Notes: generated from the sequence alone by a model not told the origin. Counted from the stretch's first letter, positions 26,834-40,121 are shown. The stretch is 64,000 bases of DNA from Angustibacter luteus (GCF_039541115.1 NZ_BAABFP010000002.1:186001-250000), one strand, 5' to 3'. Translations and numbers: made by a program.

Positions 26834-28897
26834 CTAGGGGTGGCCGACCGGGACCCTTCCCAGCAGCCGCTCGGACAACCACTCGGTGGCCCGCCCGCTC
26901 GGCATGGGGCGCGCCAGGTGCCAGCCCTGGGCGGTGTCGCAGTTCATGTCCTTGATGGCCTGCCACGCCACGGCGGTCTCGATGCCCTCGGCGACGACGT
27001 GCATGCCCAGGCCGTGCGCGAGCCGGGTGGTGGCCCGGACGACGACGGCGTCCTCCTCGACCACGGCGGCGCGGCTGACGAAGCTGCGGTCGATCTTGAT
27101 CTCGGCGAGCGGCAGCTCGCGCAGCAGCCGCAGCGACGACCAGCCGGTGCCGAAGTCGTCCAGTGAGAGGCGGACCCCGAGGTCGCACAGCGCCTGCAGC
27201 GTGATCCGGGCGCGGTCCATGTCGGCGGTCAGCACCCGCTCGGTGATCTCGAGGGTGAGCAGCTCGGGAGCCAGCCCGTGCCGCTCGAGCGTCCCGGCCA
27301 GCCGGGTCGGCATCGTCTGGTCGAGCAGGTCGCGGAACGAGACGTTGACCGCGACCGGCACCGTCATGCCCTGGTCCTGCCACTTCGCGACCTGGGTCAG
27401 GGCGAGGTCCAGCACGACGTCGGTCAGCCGGTGCATCAGACCGGACTGCTCGGCGACCGGGATGAACTCGTCCGGCGGCACCAGCCCGCGAGTCGGGTGG
27501 TTCCAGCGGACGAGCGCCTCGACGCCGGTCACGGTCTGGTCGGCCAGGCTCGCCTTGGGCTGGTAGTGCAGCTCGATCTCGCCCTGCTCGATGGCGTTGC
27601 GCAGGCCGCTGATGAGGCCGATCCGGGACGTCGAGTTCACGTCGCGCGCGGAGTCGTAGACCTCGACCCCGGTGCGGTCGGCCTTGGCCAGGTACATGGC
27701 GACGTCGGCGCGGGAGAACAGCACCTCGTACTCGGTCGCGTGGTCGGGCACCAGGGCGACCCCGATGCTGCCCTCGAGGTCGATGAGCTGTCCGTCGATG
27801 ACCAGCTCGGCGTCCAGCGCCGCCCGGACCCGCTCCGCGATGGTGACGGCTGCCTCGGCGTCCCGGACCCGGCGGGCCAGCACGGCGAACTCGTCGCCGC
27901 CGAGCCGGGCCACGAGGTCGTCCGGGCGCAGGGCGCCCTCGAGACGGCGGGCCACCCGGCGCAGCACCTCGTCGCCCACGGGGTGCCCGAGGACGTCGTT
28001 GACCTCCTTGAACCGGTCCAGGTCCAGCAGGAACAGGGCGCAGGGCTCACCGGTGCGCAGCGCGTCGTTGATCGCCTCGGTGGCCTGCTCGATGAGCCGC
28101 TTGCGGTTCGCCAGGCCGGTCAAGTCGTCGTGCTGGGCCTGGTGCTCGCTGCGGACCGACGCGGCCGCGCTCTTGTGGATCGCGTACATCGGGACGACGG
28201 TCAGCGCCACGAACGCCGGGGCGTACTCCATCAGCACGGCGACCAGCGGGGCCAGCCCGAACTGGGCCGCCGACACCGTCGCCTGGAAGCGCAGGTCGGA
28301 CCGGAACTGCGTCCAGGGTGAGATCCCCGCCATCAGGCCGATCGCGGTGGCGACCAGGAAGTCGTTGACCACGAAGCTCGCGGCACCCACCACGACGATC
28401 AGCAGCAGGTCGCTCAGCGTCGAGGGGGTCCAGGTGTCGCTGAGCGTGGGCCGGATCCCGGCGGCCGCCAGCACGAGCCAACCCGCGCCCACGCTGAGCG
28501 CGTACTGGGCGACGTTGAACAGGTTGCGGATCATCGCCTTGCGCGCGACCAGGCCGGCCAGCAGCGTGGCGATCGTGTGCAGGATCACGGCAGGCACCAG
28601 GCCGAAGTGCAGCAGCACCGGGAACACGAACGTGGTCGACAGCGTGACCCCGAGCGGGTCGGCCATCGACGAGCCCATCACGGGGCGGATCTCGCCGAGC
28701 ACGATCAGCACGAGGCAGGTGGCCAGGGCCAGCACCTGGCCCGAGTCCATCGCAGTGATGTCGTCGAGGCTGACGGTGCTGACCGAGAAGACCACGAGGC
28801 CGAGGCCCGCCGCGATCACGCTCCCCAGGAACGCGGCGAGCAGGCGTGGCCGGGGTGCTGAACGCACGTGGTTCCGGGCCTCGTCGGCACCACTCAC
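26834..28897 (-). CDS. Membrane GGDEF-EAL cyclic-di-GMP protein
   Basis: About 687 residues. The first third has roughly seven to eight hydrophobic helices, then a short linker, a GGDEF domain ([18 protein letters not shown]-type [12 protein letters not shown] start) and an EAL domain ([41 protein letters not shown]). Both catalytic signatures are intact. I chose the GTG at 28897 because GGGAGCGAGG lies seven bases upstream; the longer frame from 28951 has a poorly spaced site. The membrane region differs from that of the protein at 21063, so they are not a recent duplication. It is directly upstream of gatC. Confidence 0.9.
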   Translation of the reverse strand: MSGADEARNHVRSAPRPRLLAAFLGSVIAAGLGLVVFSVSTVSLDDITAMDSGQVLALATCLVLIVLGEIRPVMGSSMADPLGVTLSTTFVFPVLLHFGLVPAVILHTIATLLAGLVARKAMIRNLFNVAQYALSVGAGWLVLAAAGIRPTLSDTWTPSTLSDLLLIVVVGAASFVVNDFLVATAIGLMAGISPWTQFRSDLRFQATVSAAQFGLAPLVAVLMEYAPAFVALTVVPMYAIHKSAAASVRSEHQAQHDDLTGLANRKRLIEQATEAINDALRTGEPCALFLLDLDRFKEVNDVLGHPVGDEVLRRVARRLEGALRPDDLVARLGGDEFAVLARRVRDAEAAVTIAERVRAALDAELVIDGQLIDLEGSIGVALVPDHATEYEVLFSRADVAMYLAKADRTGVEVYDSARDVNSTSRIGLISGLRNAIEQGEIELHYQPKASLADQTVTGVEALVRWNHPTRGLVPPDEFIPVAEQSGLMHRLTDVVLDLALTQVAKWQDQGMTVPVAVNVSFRDLLDQTMPTRLAGTLERHGLAPELLTLEITERVLTADMDRARITLQALCDLGVRLSLDDFGTGWSSLRLLRELPLAEIKIDRSFVSRAAVVEEDAVVVRATTRLAHGLGMHVVAEGIETAVAWQAIKDMNCDTAQGWHLARPMPSGRATEWLSERLLGRVPVGHP

Positions 28898-29050
28898 GTA
28901 CGGCCTCGCTCCCTGGGTGTGCGCCGCGGACGGGCGGCGCGCAGACGTCACGTCCCTAGCGTGATCGGCACAACAGGAGCGTTCTTGAATGTTTGTTCTG
29001 TTCGGCGGTTCGGCGGTTCGGCGCGGCCCGGCCTCGTGGTGCGGCCCGAC

Positions 29051-32179
<3,129 letters not shown>

Positions 32180-32183
<4 letters not shown>

Positions 32184-33256
32184 CGGGAGGTGGCCGTGAT
32201 CGTGGCCGAGCCGAGCACCCGGGTGCCGCGGTAGAGGACGACGGCCTGGCCGGCCGCAACGCCGCGGATCGGCTGGCGCAGCTCGACCCGGACCGCACCG
32301 TCTGCGGCCGCCTCGGCGACCGCGGGGACGGCGTCCCCGTGCGCCCGCACCTGGGCGCTCACCTCGACCGGGCCGACCGGCGCGGGCCCGCACCAGCGTG
32401 GGCGCTCACCCAGCACGACGCGGACGTCGAGCGCCTCGGCCGGGCCGACGACGACGGTGTTGGTGACGGGCTGGATGTCCAGGACGTAGCGGGGGCGGCC
32501 GTCGGGCGCGGGGTGGCCGATCGAGAGCCCCTTGCGCTGCCCGACCGTGAAGCCGTACGCGCCCTGGTGCTCGCCGAGCACCTCGCCGGCCTCGTCGGTG
32601 ATCCGGCCCGGCTGTGCGCCGAGCCGCTGCTCGAGCCAGCCGCGGGTGTCGCCGTCCGCGATGAAGCAGATGTCGTGGCTGTCGGGCTTGTCGGCGACGG
32701 CCAGGCCACGGCTCGCAGCCTCGGCGCGCACGTCGTGCTTGTCGGTGTCCCCCAACGGGAACAGCGCGCGGGAGAGCTGGGCGGCGGTCAGCACGCCCAG
32801 CACGTAGGACTGGTCCTTGCCGTGGTCGACCGCGCGGTGCAGCTCGCGGCCGTCGTCGCCGTCGCGGACCTGCGCGTAGTGCCCGGTGCAGAGCGCGTCG
32901 AAGCCGAGCGCCACGGCCTTGTCGAGCAGGGCCGAGAACTTGATCTTCTCGTTGCAGCGCAGGCACGGGTTGGGCGTGCGGCCGGCCTCGTACTCGGCCA
33001 CGAAGTCGTCCACCACTGACTCGGTGAACTGCTCGGACAGGTCCCAGACGTAGAACGGGATGCCGAGGACGTCGGCCGCGCGCCGGGCGTCGTGGGCGTC
33101 CTCGGCGGTGCAGCAACCGCGCGCCCCGGTCCGCAGCGTGGCCGGGTTGCGGGACAGGGCCAGGTGCACGCCGACGACGTCGTGCCCGGCGTCCACGGCG
33201 CGGGCGGCCGCGACCGCGGAGTCGACGCCGCCGCTCATCGCGGCCAGGACCTTCAT
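32180..33256 (-). CDS. mnmA: tRNA-specific 2-thiouridylase
   Basis: ATP-dependent enzyme that thiolates uridine 34 in the wobble position of Glu, Gln and Lys tRNAs. The 358-residue protein has the P-loop-like [17 protein letters not shown], the first catalytic Cys in [14 protein letters not shown], the second in [12 protein letters not shown], and the QRKGLSIG segment. The start ATG overlaps the stop of the cysteine desulfurase gene (ATGA), so its sulfur donor is made from the same message, an arrangement shared with M. tuberculosis Rv3024c and Rv3025c. Confidence 0.97.
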
Positions 33257-34452
33257 CAGCGCGCCGCCACCGAGGCAGCCGCGACGGCACCCGCGCCGCG
33301 AGCCCGGTCCACCGCCGCGGGCAGGGCCTCGACGACGGCGGCCACGTCGGCCTCCGTGGAGGTGTGCCCGAGCGAGAGGCGCAGCGCGGAACGGACCTCG
33401 GCGTCCGGCACACCCATGGCGACGAGCACGTGGCTGGGCTGCGGTACGCCGGCCTGGCAGGCCGAGCCGGTCGAGCACTCGACGCCCTGGGCGTCCAGCA
33501 GGTAGAGCAGCGAGTCGCCGTCGCAGCCGAGGAACGACAGGTTCACCAGGCCGGGCAGGCGGCCCGCCGGGTCCGGGTCGCCGTGCACGACGACGTCCGG
33601 GACGTGCCCGCGGATCCCGGCGACCAGCGCCTCGCGCAGCGCGGTCAGCCGCACCCGGGTGCCGGCCAGTCGCTCGACGGCGAGCGCGGCGGCAACCGCG
33701 AAGGACCGGATCGCGGGTTCGTCGAGGGTGCCGCTGCGCACCTGGCGCTCCTGGCCGCCGCCGTGCACCAGCGGCGACAGCTCGGCACCGCGGACGGCGA
33801 CCAGCGCGCCGACGCCGACCGGGCCGCCGAGCTTGTGGCCGGTGATGCTCATCAGGTCCAGGCCGCTGCGCGCGAAGTCGACCGGCACCTTGCCGACCGC
33901 CTGCACGGCGTCGGAGTGCACCGGGATGCCGTGCCGGTGGGCGATCTCGACGATCTCGGCGATCGGCTGCAGGGTGCCGACCTCGTTGTTGGCCCACATG
34001 ACGCTGACCAGCGCGACGGACTGCGGGTCGGCCTCGATCAGCGAGCGCACGGCGTCCGGCTGCACCCGGCCCTTCGCGTCGACCGGCAGCAGCACGACCT
34101 CGGCGCCTTCGTCGTCCGCGAGCGCCTGGGCGGTGTCCAGCACCGCGTGGTGCTCGATGGCGCTGACCAGCACACGGCGCCGGCGCGGGTCAGCGGCGCG
34201 GCGGGCGCGGTAGGTGCCCTTGACCGCGAGGTTGTCGGCCTCGGTGCCACCGGAGGTGAAGACCACCTCGCTGGGGCTGGCGCCGACGGCCTGCGCGAGC
34301 TGCTCGCGGGACTCCTCGACGACGCGCCGGGCCCGCCGACCTGCGGTGTGCAGGGACGACGGGTTTCCGACCACGGACAGCTCGCCGACCATCGCCTCGA
34401 TGGCCTCGGGCAGCATCGGCGTGGTCGCCGCGTGGTCGAGGTAGACACTCAC
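33256..34452 (-). CDS. Cysteine desulfurase (IscS/NifS family)
   Basis: PLP enzyme that takes sulfur from cysteine to form a persulfide and alanine. The protein is 398 residues. Visible sites are [28 protein letters not shown], the catalytic histidine in [24 protein letters not shown], the PLP-binding Lys207 in [16 protein letters not shown], and the persulfide Cys326 in [12 protein letters not shown]. Its position directly before mnmA points to tRNA thiolation as a main role; other sulfur acceptors are possible. The gene overlaps mnmA by one base at its end. Confidence 0.95.
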   Translation of the reverse strand: MSVYLDHAATTPMLPEAIEAMVGELSVVGNPSSLHTAGRRARRVVEESREQLAQAVGASPSEVVFTSGGTEADNLAVKGTYRARRAADPRRRRVLVSAIEHHAVLDTAQALADDEGAEVVLLPVDAKGRVQPDAVRSLIEADPQSVALVSVMWANNEVGTLQPIAEIVEIAHRHGIPVHSDAVQAVGKVPVDFARSGLDLMSITGHKLGGPVGVGALVAVRGAELSPLVHGGGQERQVRSGTLDEPAIRSFAVAAALAVERLAGTRVRLTALREALVAGIRGHVPDVVVHGDPDPAGRLPGLVNLSFLGCDGDSLLYLLDAQGVECSTGSACQAGVPQPSHVLVAMGVPDAEVRSALRLSLGHTSTEADVAAVVEALPAAVDRARGAGAVAAASVAAR

Positions 34453-34484
34453 CGGGCCAGTCTAGGCGCCACCCCCACCCCCCG

Positions 34485-34557
34485 TTTCCGCCGCTCAAGC
34501 CGGTTTCCGCCGCTCAGGCCGCTCCCCGGGTACGGAAAGCGGCCTGAGTGGCGGAAA
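34485..34557. repeat. Inverted repeat with tandem TTTCCGCC modules between etfA and desulfurase gene
   Basis: Arms 34504-34523 and 34538-34557 are 20 nt and complementary except for one position, with a 14-nt loop. A second, near-identical left-arm module lies directly before them at 34485-34502. It sits just downstream of the etfA stop on the minus strand, so it may end etfA transcription. The modules resemble those of the inverted repeat after ilvD at 1042-1145. Confidence 0.75.
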
Positions 34558-34571
34558 GGTGCGGTGGCTCT

Positions 34572-35519
34572 TCAGCCCTTGGACTTCTCGATCGCCTCGG
34601 TGGCCTGGGGCAGCACGGTGAACAGGTCGCCCACGACGCCGAAGTCGACGAGCTCGAAGATCGGCGCCTCCTCGTCCTTGTTCACGGCGACGATCGTCTT
34701 GGAGGTCTGCATGCCGGCCCGGTGCTGGATGGCGCCGGAGATGCCGTTGGCGACGTACAGCTGCGGCGAGACGGTCTTGCCGGTCTGGCCGACCTGGTTG
34801 GCGTGCGGGTACCAGCCGGCGTCGACGGCCGCGCGGCTCGCGCCCACGGCGGCACCGAGGGCGTCGGCGAAAGCCTCGACCGGCCCGAAGTCACCGTTGG
34901 TGCCGCGACCGCCGGAGACCACGATCGCGGCCTCGGTGAGGTCGGGACGGCCGGTCTTCTCGCGCGGCTTGCGCTCGGTGATCTTCGCGGCCCTGGCGGC
35001 GTCGGAGATCGTGGGCTCGAAGGCCTCGTCGGCCGCGGCGGCCGGAGCGGCCTCCGGGGTGGCCGAGTTGGGCTTGACCGTGATGATCGGTGTGCCGGTG
35101 GTGACCTTGGCCTGCACGGTGTACGAGCCGGCGAAGACCGACTGGGTGGTGGTCAGGTCGGCAGCGACGGCCACGGCATCGGTGATCAGGCCGGAGCCGG
35201 TCTTGATGGACAGCCGGGCCGCGATCTCCTTGCCCTCGGCGTTCGAGGCGATCAGGACGGCGGCCGGCGAGGTGCGCTCGACCAGCTGGGCCAGCGCCTC
35301 GGCGGTCGGGGCCACCAGGTGGTCGCTCACGTCGGCGGACTCGATGCGGTAGACCTTCGCCGCCCCGAACTCGGCCAGCGTGTCCTTCGCGGCGTCGAAG
35401 CCGCTGCCCACGAACACCGCGGACGGCTCGCCGAACTGGCGGGCGATCGTCAGCAGCTCGGTGGTGGTCTTGCGGACTGCCCCGTCGACGTGGTCGACGA
35501 GCACGAGAACTTCGCTCAT
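34572..35519 (-). CDS. etfA: Electron transfer flavoprotein alpha subunit
   Basis: FAD-binding subunit that passes electrons from acyl-CoA dehydrogenases and similar enzymes to the quinone pool. The 315-residue protein has the N-terminal [21 protein letters not shown] and the conserved C-terminal FAD domain: [64 protein letters not shown] and [21 protein letters not shown] lies eight bases before the ATG. It follows etfB by 37 bases and corresponds to M. tuberculosis fixB (Rv3028c). Confidence 0.96.
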   Translation of the reverse strand: MSEVLVLVDHVDGAVRKTTTELLTIARQFGEPSAVFVGSGFDAAKDTLAEFGAAKVYRIESADVSDHLVAPTAEALAQLVERTSPAAVLIASNAEGKEIAARLSIKTGSGLITDAVAVAADLTTTQSVFAGSYTVQAKVTTGTPIITVKPNSATPEAAPAAAADEAFEPTISDAARAAKITERKPREKTGRPDLTEAAIVVSGGRGTNGDFGPVEAFADALGAAVGASRAAVDAGWYPHANQVGQTGKTVSPQLYVANGISGAIQHRAGMQTSKTIVAVNKDEEAPIFELVDFGVVGDLFTVLPQATEAIEKSKG

Positions 35520-35556
35520 CAGGCTTCTCCTTGGAAGTCAGGTCAGGACGGGACGG

Positions 35557-36357
35557 TCAGACGAACTTGCGGGACACCAGGAACTCGGCGAGCTTCGCGC
35601 CGCCCTCGCCCTCGTCGGTGACGACCTGGCCCGCCTCACGCGGCGGCCGCGCCGTGACGGACTCGACCGTCGTCCAGGCGGCGGCCAGACCGACGTCGCC
35701 GGCGTCGATGCCGAGGTCGCCGATCCCCCACGCCTGTACCGGCTTCTTCTTGGCGGCCATGATCCCCTTGAACGAGGGGTAGCGCGGCTCGTTGATCTGG
35801 TCGGTGACGCTGACCACGGCCGGCAGGCTCGAGGTGATCGTCTGCGTCGAGGCGTCACCGTCGCGGCGGATGGTGACCGAGTCACCGGAGACGGTGACCT
35901 CGCTGGCGTAGGTGACCTGCGGCAGGCCGAGGCGCTCGGCGAGCATCGCCGGGACGACGCTCATGGTGCCGTCGGTGGAGGCCATGCCGGTCAGCACGAG
36001 GTCGACCTTGGTCTCGGTGCCGAGCTTCTCGATCGCCTTGGCCAGCACCAGTGACGTGGCGGCGGCGTCTGAGCCGGCGATCGCGTCGTCGCTGACGTGC
36101 ACGCCCGCGTGGGCGCCCATCTGCAGCGACTTCTTCACGGCCTCGGCGGCGGACTCGGGACCCACGGTCAGCACGGTGACCTGGTCACCCTCGCCGCCAC
36201 CGGCCTCGACGATCTTCAGCGCCTCCTCGACGGCGTACTCGTCCAGCTCGGAGAGCCGTCCGTCGACGCCGACGCGGTCAGTGGTGTGGTCGGCGTCCTC
36301 GAACGTCCGGTCCGCTTGCGCGTCCGGCACGTACTTCACGCACACGACGATGTTCAT
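35557..36357 (-). CDS. etfB: Electron transfer flavoprotein beta subunit
   Basis: The 266-residue beta subunit forms the heterodimer with EtfA and binds AMP. It starts MNIVVCVKYVPDAQADRTFE and has the family motifs EYAVEEALKI, VTVLTVGPESAAEAVKKSLQMGA, VLTGMASTDGTMSVVPAMLAERLGLPQVTYA and PRYPSFKGIMAAKKKP. It is the first gene of etfBA and is divergent from the methyltransferase-GH57-GT4 operon. The same divergent layout is found in M. tuberculosis (Rv3029c/Rv3030). A candidate operator lies in the intergenic region. Confidence 0.96.
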   Translation of the reverse strand: MNIVVCVKYVPDAQADRTFEDADHTTDRVGVDGRLSELDEYAVEEALKIVEAGGGEGDQVTVLTVGPESAAEAVKKSLQMGAHAGVHVSDDAIAGSDAAATSLVLAKAIEKLGTETKVDLVLTGMASTDGTMSVVPAMLAERLGLPQVTYASEVTVSGDSVTIRRDGDASTQTITSSLPAVVSVTDQINEPRYPSFKGIMAAKKKPVQAWGIGDLGIDAGDVGLAAAWTTVESVTARPPREAGQVVTDEGEGGAKLAEFLVSRKFV

Positions 36358-36496
36358 GGTCGGGTCTCGACCTCCACTTGCAGCTCAACCGGCGCCTGCC
36401 GGGAGGGGACCGGGTCGTCCCGCTCGTCGGGGACCTAGCCTGCCAGTCGCGTCCATCAGGGACGTCACCGGTCCGCTTGGTCACCAGTGCACGATG

Positions 36497-36510
36497 TTAC
36501 CGGCGAGTAG
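36497..36510. promoter_or_regulatory. Candidate palindromic operator between etfB and methyltransferase gene
   Basis: TTACCGGCGAGTAG is an imperfect palindrome with TAC/GTA outer half-sites in the 205-base divergent region. TetR-type lipid regulators in actinobacteria commonly bind sites of this general form. A link to fatty-acid control of ETF would be logical, but the match is by eye only. The remainder of the region shows no clear promoter or RNA element. Confidence 0.3.
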
Positions 36511-36562
36511 TTTTCGGGCAAGCGGACGGCCGGTGAGCCCGGTCACACTGGAGCCGAGAGGG

Positions 36563-37357
36563 GTGAGCGCGATCCACGACGACGTCCGAGTACCGGCGAC
36601 CCCGTTGACCCTCACCGGCGAGCGCACCGCACCGGGGATCTGGCACGAGCAGTACTGGTTCGCCCGGCACCTCGCGGCGTACCGGTACGTCGCCGCCGAG
36701 ATCGTGGCAACCAGGGCCGCCCTGGCGACCGACGTTGCCACGATCACGCTCGAGGCGGGCTGCGGCGAGGGGTATGGGCTGGACGAGCTCGCCGCCGGCG
36801 GGTCGCGGGTCGTCGGGCTCGACTACGACGCCGTGACGGTGCGGCACGCGGCCGCGACCTACGGGCGGGACGTGCTGCGCGGCAACGTCGTCCGGCTGCC
36901 GCTCGCGGACGCGAGCGTGGACGCGGCGGTCAGCCTGCAGGTCATCGAGCACATCTGGACGCCGCACGAGCTCGTCGCCGACCTGCGCCGGGTGCTGCGG
37001 CCCGGCGGCCTGCTTGCCGTGTCGACCCCGAACCGGCTCACCTTCTCCCCCGGACTCGGCCGCGGCGAGCGGCCGACGAACGCCTTCCACGTGCGCGAGT
37101 ACGACGACGAGGAGCTGGCCCGGTTGGTCGGCGCCGGGTTCGGGCCGGTGCAGCGACTCGGCGTGCAGCGAGGCCCCAGGCTGCGCGCGCTCGACGCGCG
37201 GTTCGCCTCGTTCCCGGCGGCCCAGCTCGCCACGCCGCCCGAGCGGTGGCCGGACGACCTGGCGGACGCCGTCCGGGCCGTCCGGGCCGAGGACTTCGAG
37301 ATCGGACCCGCGGACGACGACGCGCTCGACCTGCTGGTGATCGCGGGGCAGCGATGA
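36563..37357 (+). CDS. Class I SAM-dependent methyltransferase (Rv3030-like)
   Basis: A 264-residue methyltransferase. The SAM-binding motif is LEAGCGEGYGLDELA, followed by VVGLDYD, NVVRLPLADASVDAAVSLQVIEHIW and LRPGGLLAVSTPN. By position it matches M. tuberculosis Rv3030, linked to polymethylated glucan synthesis with the next two genes, so a sugar O-methyl transfer is possible. The GTG at 36563 is preceded by GAGAGG but with tight spacing. Oddly, residues about 47-61, just before the SAM motif, are encoded by a perfect palindrome pair (36700-36745) shared with intergenic repeats. The stop overlaps the next start (ATGA). Confidence 0.85.
   Translation: MSAIHDDVRVPATPLTLTGERTAPGIWHEQYWFARHLAAYRYVAAEIVATRAALATDVATITLEAGCGEGYGLDELAAGGSRVVGLDYDAVTVRHAAATYGRDVLRGNVVRLPLADASVDAAVSLQVIEHIWTPHELVADLRRVLRPGGLLAVSTPNRLTFSPGLGRGERPTNAFHVREYDDEELARLVGAGFGPVQRLGVQRGPRLRALDARFASFPAAQLATPPERWPDDLADAVRAVRAEDFEIGPADDDALDLLVIAGQR
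36700..36745. repeat. GTGGCAAC palindrome family, copy inside the methyltransferase gene
   Basis: Arms GATCGTGGCAAC (36700-36711) and GTTGCCACGATC (36734-36745) are perfect complements. Between them lies a smaller palindrome, AGGGCCGCCCT. The arms are identical to those of the intergenic copy at 44604-44649. The reading frame is kept through it, encoding residues between AAEIVA and VATITLEAGCGEG. Confidence 0.7.
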
Positions 37358-38895
37358 GCAGGCCGATGAGCGATCCGGTCGGCGCCTTCGCCCTCGTCCT
37401 GCACAGCCACCTGCCCTGGCTGGCCCACCACGGCCGCTGGCCCGTCGGCGAGGAGTGGCTGCACCAGGCGTGGGCGTCGTCGTACCTGCCGCTGACGCGA
37501 CTGCTGGACGAGCTGGCCGACGAGGGACGACGCGACGTCCTGACGCTCGGCGTGACCCCGGTGCTGGCCGCGCAGCTGGACGACCCTGGGTGCCTGGCCG
37601 CCACCGAGACGTGGGTCGGGATGTGGCAGGCGAGGGCGGCCGAGCTCAGCACGCGGACCGACCCGCGCTGGCGTGAGCTGGCATCGCGCGAGTTCCTCGC
37701 GGGTGCCCAGGCGGCCCGGTCGCTGGCGACCCGCTGGCGGGCCGGCGGCAGCCCGGTGCTGCGCTCGTTGGCCGACGCCGGAGTGATCGAGCTGCTCGGC
37801 GGTCCGGCCACCCACCCGTTCCTGCCACTGCTGGACGACCGGGTCGGCCGGTTCGCCCTGAGCGCCGGGCTGGACGACGCGCGGGCGCGGTTCGGCGGGT
37901 TCGGTGGCGGCATCTGGGCGCCGGAGTGCGGCTACTCCCCTGGCCTGGAGCAGCTCTACGCCGCCGCCGGGGTCAGCCACTTCCTCGCCGACGAGGTGAC
38001 GCTCGCCGCAGGCGGGCGGCCCACCTCAGCCGCGTGGACGGTGCGCGGCAGCGGAGTCGCCGTGTTCGGTCGGGACCTGACGGTCACGGACCGGATCTGG
38101 AGCTCGCGCACCGGGTACCCCACCGGCGCGGACTACCGGGACTTCCACGCCATCGACCACGCGAGCGGCCTGCACCCGTACCGGGTCACCGGCGCCGGAG
38201 TGCCTTCTGACGCGAAGGCGCTCTACGAGCCGGCGCGCGCGGTGGCCGCCGTCGAGCGGGACGCGCAGGACTTCGTGCGCCGGGTCCGCGACCGGCTGCG
38301 GGAGGTCGCCGACCGCGACGGGCAACCAGGCCTGGTCGTCGCCGCCTACGACACCGAGCTGTTCGGCCACTGGTGGCACGAGGGTCCGGCCTTTCTGCGA
38401 CGAGTGCTCCGACTGCTCCCCGAGGCCGGAGTGCGGCTCACGACGCTGCGCGGCGCCCTCGAGGCGGGGGCGGCGCGGGGTGACGTCGCCCTGCCAGCCG
38501 GGTCGTGGGGGGCGGGAAAGGACTTCCGGGTGTGGGACGGTCCGATGGTGAAACCGTTGGTGGACGAGGGTTTCTGGGTGCAGCGCCGGCTGCTGGACGT
38601 CGTGGGCGAAGAGGCGCGCGCCGGCCGCCTGCTCGTGCGCCGCCCGGACCTCGACCAGCTGGCCCGCCAGGCGCTGCTGACACTGTCCAGCGACTGGGCG
38701 TTCATGGTCAGCCGGGACCAGGCGGCGGACTACGCCTGGCGGCGGGCCGACGAGCACCGCGCGGCGTTCCACCGGCTGGCCGAGCTCGTCCAGCGTCGCG
38801 ACCCAGGGGCGCAGGACGAGTCACGTCGACAGCGCGAGGTCGATGGGCCCTTCGGCGACCTGGACGCCAGGATCCTTGCGGCACAGGGAGGTTGA
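37354..38895 (+). CDS. GH57 1,4-alpha-glucan branching enzyme (DUF1957, Rv3031-like)
   Basis: A 513-residue glycoside hydrolase family 57 enzyme expected to form alpha-1,6 branches in an alpha-glucan. The N-terminal VLHSHLPWLAHHGRWPVGEEWL carries the family's first motif. The predicted nucleophile is Glu191 in IWAPECGYSPGLE and the acid/base Asp333 in AAYDTELFGHWWHEGP. The C-terminal helical domain (QALLTLSSDWAFMVSRDQAADYAWRRADEH) completes the DUF1957 form. It overlaps the methyltransferase stop and is followed one base later by the GT4 gene. In mycobacteria the equivalent genes serve methylglucose lipopolysaccharide synthesis. Confidence 0.92.
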   Translation: MSRPMSDPVGAFALVLHSHLPWLAHHGRWPVGEEWLHQAWASSYLPLTRLLDELADEGRRDVLTLGVTPVLAAQLDDPGCLAATETWVGMWQARAAELSTRTDPRWRELASREFLAGAQAARSLATRWRAGGSPVLRSLADAGVIELLGGPATHPFLPLLDDRVGRFALSAGLDDARARFGGFGGGIWAPECGYSPGLEQLYAAAGVSHFLADEVTLAAGGRPTSAAWTVRGSGVAVFGRDLTVTDRIWSSRTGYPTGADYRDFHAIDHASGLHPYRVTGAGVPSDAKALYEPARAVAAVERDAQDFVRRVRDRLREVADRDGQPGLVVAAYDTELFGHWWHEGPAFLRRVLRLLPEAGVRLTTLRGALEAGAARGDVALPAGSWGAGKDFRVWDGPMVKPLVDEGFWVQRRLLDVVGEEARAGRLLVRRPDLDQLARQALLTLSSDWAFMVSRDQAADYAWRRADEHRAAFHRLAELVQRRDPGAQDESRRQREVDGPFGDLDARILAAQGG

Positions 38896-38896
38896 G

Positions 38897-40096
38897 ATGC
38901 GGATCCTGCACCTGACCTTCGAGTACCCACCCTTCGTGCACGGCGGTCTGGGCCGGTACGTGCACGGGCTGGCTCGCGCCCAGGCCGCCGCCGGGCACGA
39001 CGTCACGGTGATCGCGCCGGGAGCCGACCTCTTCGCCTCGCCAGGCCCGGGTAGTGCGGCAGACGAGGAGACCGCCGAAGGGGTGCGGGTGCTGCGCGTC
39101 CCGGTGCCGAAGCGACTGCCGGGCCCGATCGCGCCCGAGGCCAAGAACGAGGTGCTGGACGCGGTCGGCGCCCTGGCGGGCGAGCTGCTGCACCTCGCTC
39201 TGCGGCAGCAGGCCGACGTGGTGCACGCGCACGACTGGATGACCGGGAGCAGCGGCCGGGGCGCCGCCCACGCCATGGCGGTGCCGATGGTGCTGACGGT
39301 GCACGCCACTGAGCGGGGTCGGCGGTTCGGCCGGCTGGACACCGCGCTGGCCCGGGCGATCGACGAGACGGAGCGCACCGCGGTCCACGTCGCCGACGCG
39401 GTGACGGTCTGCTCGGCGGCGATGGTCGACGAGGTTGCCCACCTCGGGCGGGACCCTCGTGACCTCACGGTCGTCCCCGGCGCGGTCGACGCACCAGCCT
39501 GGCGGGTCGACCCCGAGGTCCGGGCCGTTGCGCGGCAACGGTTCTCGCCGGACCGATCACTCCTGGTCGCGGCCGGCCGACTCGAATGGGAGAAGGGCTT
39601 CTCCACCCTGTTGCGCGCCGTCCCCGGGCTGACCCGGGCCGCCGGCCCGGTGCGGGTGGTGCTGGCCGGTGCCGGCTCGTACCAACCGACCCTGGTGGCC
39701 CTGGGCGACGAGGTGGGCGCCGACGTCCTGTTCGCCGGTCGGCTCGACCCGCCCCAGCTGGCCGCGTTGCTCGCGGCCGCGGACGCAGTCGTCGTGCCGA
39801 GCCGGTACGAACCGTTCGGTCTGATCGCGTTGGAGGCTCAGGCCAGCGGCGCGGCCGTGGTCGCCACCGCGGTCGGTGGGCTGGCCGACACCGTCCAGGA
39901 CGCCGTCACGGGCCGGTCGTTCGCGCCCGGGGACGTCGACCACCTGGCCGCGATCCTCGGTGACCTGCTCGCCGATCCCCTTGGGACGCAAGGGTTGGCA
40001 GCCGCCGGCCAGCTGGCCGCCGCGGAGCGCACCTGGGAGCGGGTCGCCCGCTGCGTCGAGTCCGTCTATCGCGGGGCCGGGCGGCCGACGAGCTAG
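38897..40096 (+). CDS. GT4 family glycosyltransferase (Rv3032-like alpha-glucosyltransferase)
   Basis: A 399-residue GT-B fold enzyme predicted to elongate an alpha-1,4-glucan from a nucleotide sugar. It has the N-terminal glycine loop HLTFEYPPFVHGGLGRYVHGLARA, HAHDWMTG, AGRLEWEKGFSTLLRAV and the E-x7-E motif PSRYEPFGLIALEAQASGAAVVAT. The ATG at 38897 has GGGAGG five bases upstream and follows the GH57 stop directly. Its mycobacterial counterpart Rv3032 works with Rv3030 and Rv3031. It is convergent with the apbE-like gene; no terminator is evident in the 25-base gap. Confidence 0.92.
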   Translation: MRILHLTFEYPPFVHGGLGRYVHGLARAQAAAGHDVTVIAPGADLFASPGPGSAADEETAEGVRVLRVPVPKRLPGPIAPEAKNEVLDAVGALAGELLHLALRQQADVVHAHDWMTGSSGRGAAHAMAVPMVLTVHATERGRRFGRLDTALARAIDETERTAVHVADAVTVCSAAMVDEVAHLGRDPRDLTVVPGAVDAPAWRVDPEVRAVARQRFSPDRSLLVAAGRLEWEKGFSTLLRAVPGLTRAAGPVRVVLAGAGSYQPTLVALGDEVGADVLFAGRLDPPQLAALLAAADAVVVPSRYEPFGLIALEAQASGAAVVATAVGGLADTVQDAVTGRSFAPGDVDHLAAILGDLLADPLGTQGLAAAGQLAAAERTWERVARCVESVYRGAGRPTS

Positions 40097-40121
40097 GCCG
40101 CGGTTGTGCCGTTGGACGCCG

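Noticed and set aside
28987-28998. GAATGTTTGTTC, resembling an actinobacterial SOS box (GAAC-N4-GTTC)
   Set aside because: One half-site has a mismatch, and it lies upstream of a GGDEF-EAL gene, not a repair gene; ligA reads toward it from the other side only at its end.
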